From the NCBI GenBank assembly GCA_963971225.1, contig OZ020267.1, positions 123,187,891-123,251,890 on the forward strand: a stretch of 64,000 nucleotides of DNA. The letters are read 5' to 3'. The notes beneath the pieces are model-generated. The model was not told the origin of the DNA. It ran no database searches and saw nothing but the letters and a program-made list of their open reading frames with translations. The first letter of the stretch is position 1; the number at the start of each line of letters is the position of its first letter. The DNA is from Melieria omissa (Eukaryota; Arthropoda; Insecta; Diptera; Ulidiidae). Position numbers and translations under genes: made by a program. This document shows positions 57,860 to 64,000 of the stretch, in pieces.

Positions 57860-59471
57860 ATGACGATGATGCGTCCGACAGTGCCTACTCTGCACAAGCC
57901 GATGCACTCCAAGGTTTCCAACTATTTGAATAATCAACGTCATACTGGCCAGTACTGTGATCTCATAATCGAGCTGGAGGCGAATCTGGCTGAGGGTGAA
58001 AACGCCGTGTTTGGCCACTTGTGTGTGGTGGGTGCACAAAGCCGTTTCATCAGCAGCCCGCATTTTCTGCAAAAGTCACTTCAGTTCTCCATACATAATC
58101 CACTTAAAGTGACCATCAGTAACTTTAGCTGCACACATTGCTTGCAAATCATGCTGGACTTTTTCTACGAGGACGTCGTCTCCATTGCAAAGGAACATGA
58201 ACCGCACTTCAAGAAATTGGCCAAAATACTGGCGGTATCAGAGCTACTCAGTTTGTTTGATGTGCAGGAGGAGGTTGTCATCAGCACCGAGGGAAGCGAG
58301 GCCATGCTTGAAAAGGAAGGCGGCGGTGGCGCCGATAACGGTTTAATGGCATCTACTGGCGACACTGCGGATACACAAGACGACATCAACTTGGGCACCA
58401 GAGATAGTTTCAACGACCAGCGAAAATTCTTTAAGGTTGGCAATAGCTTAGTACGTAATATATGTTTGTTGAATTCGACCGACTGTTATTTTTCAGCTGA
58501 AAAATCCACGTGCCGTCAGTGCAAGCAGCAAAATCAACTATTGTATTGGCTGCGACTTCAAGTGCTATCGCGCGCAGGAAATGATAGCGCACATGAGCAG
58601 CTGTGAACCATCGCATTTGACATGCTCACTGTGTGAGGTGGGGTTCTTGGGTTGGCGCGAGTACGACGCGCATCTACGCAGGCATTCGATTGACGCACGG
58701 AAGCCGTTCTTCTGCTTGGAGTGCGATGCGCGGTTCATTAACCGTGCGGCTCTGATGGTGCATTATCCGAAGCATTCGACAGAAACGCCGCATCAGTGTC
58801 CACATTGCGGCAAAGGCTTTAAATGGAAGCAAGGCTTGAACAACCACATGCTCGTGCATAACAAAGAGAAGCTAATGTTGTGCGATGTTTGTGGCTACAG
58901 CACCACCCACATGAAGGCACTCAAATCACACAAGTTGCAACACACGGGCGAATTCTTTAAATGCACTTACCCCAACTGCAATCATCGAGCCAACCGCAAA
59001 GAAAATCTCCGACTGCATATCGAGACGCATAAACAAGAGCGACCGTTTGTTTGCGAGGTCTGTGGCTGCAAATTTAGCCAAAGTAAGAACTTGAAGCGAC
59101 ACGCCCTCAAGCACTCGGCTGGCGAAATTCAAAAGTACAAGTGTCAGCTGTGTTCTTTCTGCAGCCATCGCTCGGACAAGCTGAAGGAACACGTACAGCG
59201 CGTGCACACAGAAAAAGCTGTGCAGCTGGAGTTGCCAGAAGTCGTGGAGAATGCATTCGAGAATAATGCAGGGGACGAGTTCAATCTGCCATTACTTCCG
59301 ATGTCAGCTAAAGATGCTGAAGAAACGAGAACAGAGTCAAAGGCGAAGGCTGCGACCAAAAAAGTGCGAAAAAGGCCGAAAGTGCAGGTGGTAGTTGACA
59401 GAAGGCGTACAGTTCCCATAGCTCCAAAGCCAGTCGTCGAGATTCAGTGTGATTTAAATAAATTCAAATGA
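57860..59471 (+). CDS. BTB/POZ C2H2 zinc-finger protein
   Basis: Two exons. Exon 1 starts at the ATG at 57860 and exon 2 is 58497-59471 (acceptor TTATTTTTCAG). The donor is either after 58435 (61-bp intron, GTTGGC) or after 58450 (46-bp intron, GTACGT); both keep the frame, giving about 516 or 521 residues. Residues about 15-135 form a BTB domain (HTGQYCDLIIELE, FGHLCVVGAQSRFI, LDFFYEDVV). After an acidic linker come an atypical C2HC finger (YCIGCDFKCYRAQEMIAHM) and seven C2H2 fingers (for example HQCPHCGKGFKWKQGLNNHM, FVCEVCGCKFSQSKNLKRHA). The C-terminal tail is Lys/Arg-rich (KKVRKRPKVQVVVDRRR). Likely a nuclear DNA-binding regulator; the orthologue is not identified. Confidence 0.9.
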
Positions 59472-62400
59472 GTTTTTATTAATCACTGCGACTACTCCTT
59501 TTAAATCTATCTATGGTGTTCGCTGGTTTGAGCTTAAAAGATAAACGAATAGTCTTCGGAGTCCACTAAAGGGAGCACTTCCGGACACCATTACAATTTG
59601 TTGGCAATGTAACGCTATTAAAGCTGTTAACACGTCAACAACTAATAGTTCTCCTGCAATTTTAAATTCACAGTGGCTTGCTTACATTGACAGCGGCTTA
59701 AGCATTCAACAAGGCAAAACTAATCAATCTTGAAAATAATTATTCTGCGCAATTCTTATGATTGAAATGAATAATGCAATACTGTGTGATACTACTTCAA
59801 TTGCATCTACACAGAATCGAAATTTCAGTTGTAGTACGTATTTTCTTGTGGTGAGAACAAAAACAAAAATAAGAACATCGTACGTTGAGTTTGTTTTTTT
59901 TTAATACGTTTTAATTAATATGAAAATGAAATTTTAGAGCAAAATCGCCTGAACTTTCAATTAACTTTTTTAATTGTTCATTTGAATATCTCCTGCGACT
60001 GCTTTTAAACAATTGTGAATAAACACGACCAAGAAGAAGAATTGTGTGCTGTGTCGTCAAACGATAAGAAGAGTTAATCGAAGACAAATTTCATTCATAC
60101 ATTTTTCTGCTACTGTAATTTTAACAAGATTGTCAGAATTTAGAGCCTTTCCACTATAAAAACAACCACGGAGCTATGCTCTATTCGACATTCGTCTAAG
60201 GGTTAAATATTTAACTTGCTTTAATAACGTTATCACGATTTAAGTGAATTATTGGCAATTATTTGATTCTGACTGAATTCGTAATGGTCTGTATAGCTTC
60301 AACGCAGGAAGAGCTTGGCATTCAGATCGTCAAAATTCGTTTTCACATTAAAACAAAAAACGATTTGAAACAATTGGATATAGACCTATTCATTTTCTCA
60401 TGGACCTATTTATCAAAGGAAGAAAAGAGTACGTATGTTTAAAAATGAATCGAGTCCCCACCACTTGTCTAAAAAATTATTCACAATATTTATTTCAGAT
60501 TGATAAAATGAAAGCCTATCTTTTGGGTGATATGAGGAAAATCGAAAATTAGTCAGCGGTCTAATCTAAAAAAGAGTAAGAAAATGTTTAAATTTTATTA
60601 CAAACCATTTGAATAATAAAAACTTTTTCATGCAGCCTTGCAATCAATTTAATGTTACGGAGTATAAGAAATAACTACTGTGAGTTTTAGCGCAATTTTT
60701 TCTTTAATTTCATAATTGAAAAAGTAGTATGGCTTCGAATGAAAGAAGCATAGTTTATTACTTTGATGTAAAAAATGCATTCCAATTCTTGTTATCATCA
60801 TTGTCGTAGCAAATTTTTGCAACAAAAAAAAAACAAAATTCGAACGACTGCAGGGTACACAGGTCAGTTAATAAAGATATATAATTTTTAACGTAAATAT
60901 AACAAAATAGTTTCGGAACTTGTTTGTTTTGACATTCCTAATTACAATATTCACACGTATTGTGAGTTGTAGTAAAACTCCTGGGATTTAAGGAGGAAGA
61001 AAATAGTTTTATTAAAACCACAACATGCGGCGTAAGAAGTGTAATAGAGACATTTTACTGGTTCTAGGAATATGTTTAAAACGTGGCACAGACAGTTCAT
61101 AGAATAATAACTCTTATATACATAAGTACATATGTGACGTTTATAGAAGACAAGTAAACAAAAATACAAAAACCAAGTTCGCCAATAAATGTGAACTGAT
61201 CGCAGCAACATGGAAATGCTTCTAATCACGTTTTTACTTTGATTAAAACACGACGCATATCCAAGAAGTTAAACGTGAAATAAATTGAATTCGGAATTTT
61301 AAAGTGGAAAGAAGTCAAAAAATGTGCAATGTGTAAACCATTAGAATGCGTCACTTGAAATTTTGCTGTTGCCTAATAACTAAATATAGATAGGTTTGTT
61401 GTTGATAATTTTTGTTTAATGAAAGATGTTGGAAAAATAAAATTAGGTCATTGCTCTAGCCTTGCGCCACTTTTGCAGGTATTATTTGTTCTAATAGAAT
61501 AGTATGCCAACTACAAGAATTTTATGCATTTGTGTATGTGTATTCCTTAGAGAAGGCAAATGTGACGTGAATGAAAGTGAGGATGCTGACGAACCGGTCT
61601 TGTCTAGCCCCAAGTGTAAAAAAGGGTTACAAAGGACATCGACGAAAATGGCTAAGAGGTTGAAGTCCTCTTAATGATCGCTGCTAGTTTAGCTATAGAC
61701 CTAAGGTTAATTATATAAAAACAAATCGTTTAAGTTTAAATAATATTATTGGTATTAATTTAAACTCATTACACGCTTAATATACACATTTCGTGTGCTC
61801 AGAATTTCAATTAAAGCCAAAAATATTCGTTATTTTTGTGAATTATTGGTATAAAACAGGTTACTTTCCCTTTCAAAACAATCACATAAACATACAATGC
61901 GCCCAAATGTTACAATTTTTAGCTTCAAAAACTCCACGGCTTGTAGTAGTGTTTGATCTGCAGTCCAAATGTCCTGATCCCAAAATTGTTATTTTCACGT
62001 CAACTGCTGAACAGGACAGTAACATCCGAGGACGAGTATTCGATCAAAGTTGATTTCGCAAAAGCCTTCAACAGACATTTGTTTGGTTAATTTTTTCCTA
62101 ATACGTATGAAAATTATATTTCTCATCAGTGAACACATTTTCGCCAACACGGGTAATTGCTTTAACTATTTAAGAATAACAGCTTTTTTTATTGTGCTCT
62201 TTTCTATACCTTAAACATTTTAAAAGCTCACGGGCCGCCATTATCTATGTAGGTAGATGCTGTTGATAAAAATCATTTTACAGGTTTGTCGGCTTGTGGT
62301 TGATTTTTGGTCTCTCGATTGTATCCGAACGACAACGCAGAAACAGCGTTGCTCATTAATGATTGCCGCATTTGACGTTCAAGTAGTATCGGAAACGTGA

Positions 62401-63002
62401 ACTAAGATAAAACAATCATTAAATCTATTCACGTAATGAAAGGTGGTTGGAAAATACATAGTAGTTCGATCCGTATTTGACTTCTACTCTCTACAAATTA
62501 CGAGCACCCTGTGTCCGCTGAAAAAGACTGCTCCAGAAAACAAAAGAATTCGCTTCCAATAATGTGACAGCGCTAAGCTCAACTAAATGGAAAAAATAAC
62601 AAACATAAACAGTTGCTTTTAGTTGTTTTTATTTATTTATTTCTGCTTTTGAGGTTTTGTCCTCAAACGCTATCTGCAAAAACAAAAACAAACACAAACA
62701 AAAACACCACGGCGTATGAATTGCGCAGTAAAAAAAAAACAAGGGAAATAAAGTTAATGAAAAAAAAACATACGAACAAGAAAGCTGAGAAACGCGCCGT
62801 TTAGAGCCCCAACATTGCCATATGATGAGCGAATGAAAGAGCAAGATGCTGTTCGGCCCGTGCAAAGCAAAAACACGAACAAAACAAAAATTCAGGCACA
62901 ACCGAGGCAACAATAACAATCACCACTGGCGTTGGCACTGTCGGTGGAGGCAAAAAAACAACAACCGCGAAGAAACGATTTTCGAACCGGCTCTCCGCTG
63001 GG
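59472..63002. other. 3.5 kb intergenic region upstream of the NUPR1-like gene
   Basis: AT-rich with homopolymer runs and no bounded transposons that I could find, unlike the rest of the window. The part from about 62590 to 62990 is A-rich on the plus strand (AAACAAACAC-type repeats), with CA/GC-rich clusters toward the promoter. No gene is supported. Confidence 0.5.
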
Positions 63003-63037
63003 TATATAAATGGAAGTGCGCAGTAAAAAATCCAGTT
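63003..63037 (+). promoter_or_regulatory. TATA-box core promoter of the NUPR1-like gene
   Basis: TATATAAA at 63003-63010 lies 31 bp upstream of the A of TCCAGTTT (63034), an initiator-like match. The predicted 5' UTR is about 215 nt with no intron needed. Confidence 0.65.
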
Positions 63038-63248
63038 TAATTGCAAATCAAAGTTTGTCGAGTACAGACGTTCGCAGTGCTATCAAAATCCAACTAAAGC
63101 CAACCAAAACTTTGTGAAAACACAAAGCTGCCTGCCCAATTGTAAAGTATTAGCCAGAAAAGAGACTACTGCCAGAAAGGAAGAAAGTGGAAGACAACCG
63201 CCGCTGAGATCTCATTGCAAATTTCAATACAGCAACAGGAAAATCAAC

Positions 63249-63458
63249 ATGTCTGAGGCATACTTCGACGAGTACGAGCACTACAACTTCGACCATGATA
63301 AGCACATCTTCTCTGGGCGCAGCGGCAAGCAACGCACGAAGAAGGAGGCCAGCGAGCACACCAATCACTTTGACCCCAGCGGCCATTCCAGAAAATTGTT
63401 GAACAAATTCATGAACACCAACAACAACAAGAAGGCCTGTGACGTGGGAAAAAATTGA
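63249..63458 (+). CDS. NUPR1 (p8)-family nuclear protein
   Basis: A single-exon 69-residue protein starting at MSEAYFDEYEHYNFD (context ATCAACATG). An in-frame extension upstream to 63114 would need a GTG start and is rejected. The second half, GRSGKQRTKKEASEHTNHFD then PSGHSRKLLNKFMNTNNNKK, matches the conserved basic NUPR1 segment (GR-GRTKREAA-NTN-P-GHERKL--KL-N). Known family role: small, intrinsically disordered, stress-induced chromatin-associated cofactor that enters the nucleus through its basic part. The acidic/aromatic N-terminus (DEYEHYNFDHDKH) is unlike the vertebrate Pro/Ser-rich one. A TATA promoter suits an inducible gene. Confidence 0.92.
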   Translation: MSEAYFDEYEHYNFDHDKHIFSGRSGKQRTKKEASEHTNHFDPSGHSRKLLNKFMNTNNNKKACDVGKN

Positions 63459-64000
63459 GTTGAGTGCAACAATAGCAACATAAAACCAGAGAAAAAAGAA
63501 AAACGTACACATAAAAACTCGAGAAAAGCAGCAGTTTCCAAGCGAATCCACGAAAACATTAGGAAGCCATCAAGAGAAAAAGGAAAGCGGATATATTAAC
63601 TTGAACCGGGTAGGATTGAAAAAACTTTTGAAGAAAAATTCAAAAAAGCTGCGCACGTAGGCAGAGCGAAGACAGCAGCACCTCTGCTGGAGTATAGTTA
63701 AAAGTCAAGGAAAAGCCAGGAGTAACCAAGGAGCTGAGGGAGTGGGGAACAGTCGACAACTTGTGGCAACTGCCCCAAGGCCTGACGGCAGCGGGCAGCG
63801 AACACAGGTTGACGCTGTTCACTCACAACCCACAACGAAAACATCAGCAACAGTTATAAATTAGCACTACTATATATATTGACTACGACTGTAACTAATA
63901 TTGGACATCCTAGGTGTAGTCCCTAGCATTAAGTTGTGATTCTTACATAAATATTAATATTAATATTACTATACTGTTAACTCTTCATTAGTAGTTGTTA
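63459..64000 (+). other. 3' UTR / downstream flank of the NUPR1-like gene
   Basis: A-rich and GA-rich untranslated sequence. The minus-strand open frames here are the mirror of this composition. No clear AATAAA signal; AT-rich ATATTAATATTAATATT follows at 63949-63966. Confidence 0.5.

Noticed and set aside
63114..63248. N-terminal extension of the NUPR1-like protein
   Set aside because: It would need a GTG start, and the conserved protein begins at the ATG at 63249.
63150..63551. A 133-codon minus-strand ORF with membrane-like segments
   Set aside because: It is antisense to the NUPR1-like coding region and 5' UTR and opens only because of A-rich plus-strand composition; its hydrophobic look follows from that.

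Overview
This window is nuclear DNA of an insect, most likely a true fruit fly (Tephritidae) or a close relative. The signs are small GT-AG introns, fly-type genes and promoters (TATA plus initiator), TACA/CATA microsatellites, a tRNA-derived SINE and matching LINE tails of a kind I recall from tephritid genomes, and a very high density of small DNA transposons. The species assignment is an inference; no sequence search was possible.

Eight protein-coding genes are supported. From left to right: the 5' part of a WASH-complex subunit gene (WASHC3/CCDC53, minus strand, cut by the window start); about 26 kb almost without genes, made largely of transposon copies; a six-exon CD36/scavenger-receptor-B gene (plus, 27022-31561); a tandem array of four paralogous secreted PI-PLC X-domain genes, all minus strand (33008-34627, 41555-43344, 47723-49597, 53202-54657), separated by transposons; a two-exon BTB zinc-finger gene (plus, 57860-59471); and a one-exon NUPR1-like gene behind a TATA promoter (plus, 63249-63458).

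The PI-PLC-X array is the most interesting gene content. All four copies share a three-exon plan with the same splice phases and a second exon of exactly 274 nt, so they arose by tandem duplication. Only the leftmost copy keeps the second active-site histidine; the others have Arg, Arg or Tyr there and Asn instead of Asp after the first histidine. The third copy carries a 47-residue in-frame tandem duplication of the segment holding the first active-site histidine. The array looks like one candidate enzyme plus three diverged copies that may be pseudoenzymes.

The mobile-element record is rich, and many elements can be bounded exactly by terminal inverted repeats (TIRs) and target-site duplications (TSDs): hAT (8-bp TSDs), pogo/Tigger, Tc1/mariner including a near-complete DD37E-type copy and an internally deleted Mos1-like copy, piggyBac-like MITEs (TTAA), a PIF/Harbinger-like element (TTA), a Mutator-like element (9-bp TSD), Helitrons and several LINE fragments. 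One SINE carries a tRNA-like head and a tail resembling that of a LINE copy only 285 bp away. The LINE's own tail is a (TTAGG)n-like array. No CRISPR array, operon, rRNA gene or intact tRNA gene was seen.
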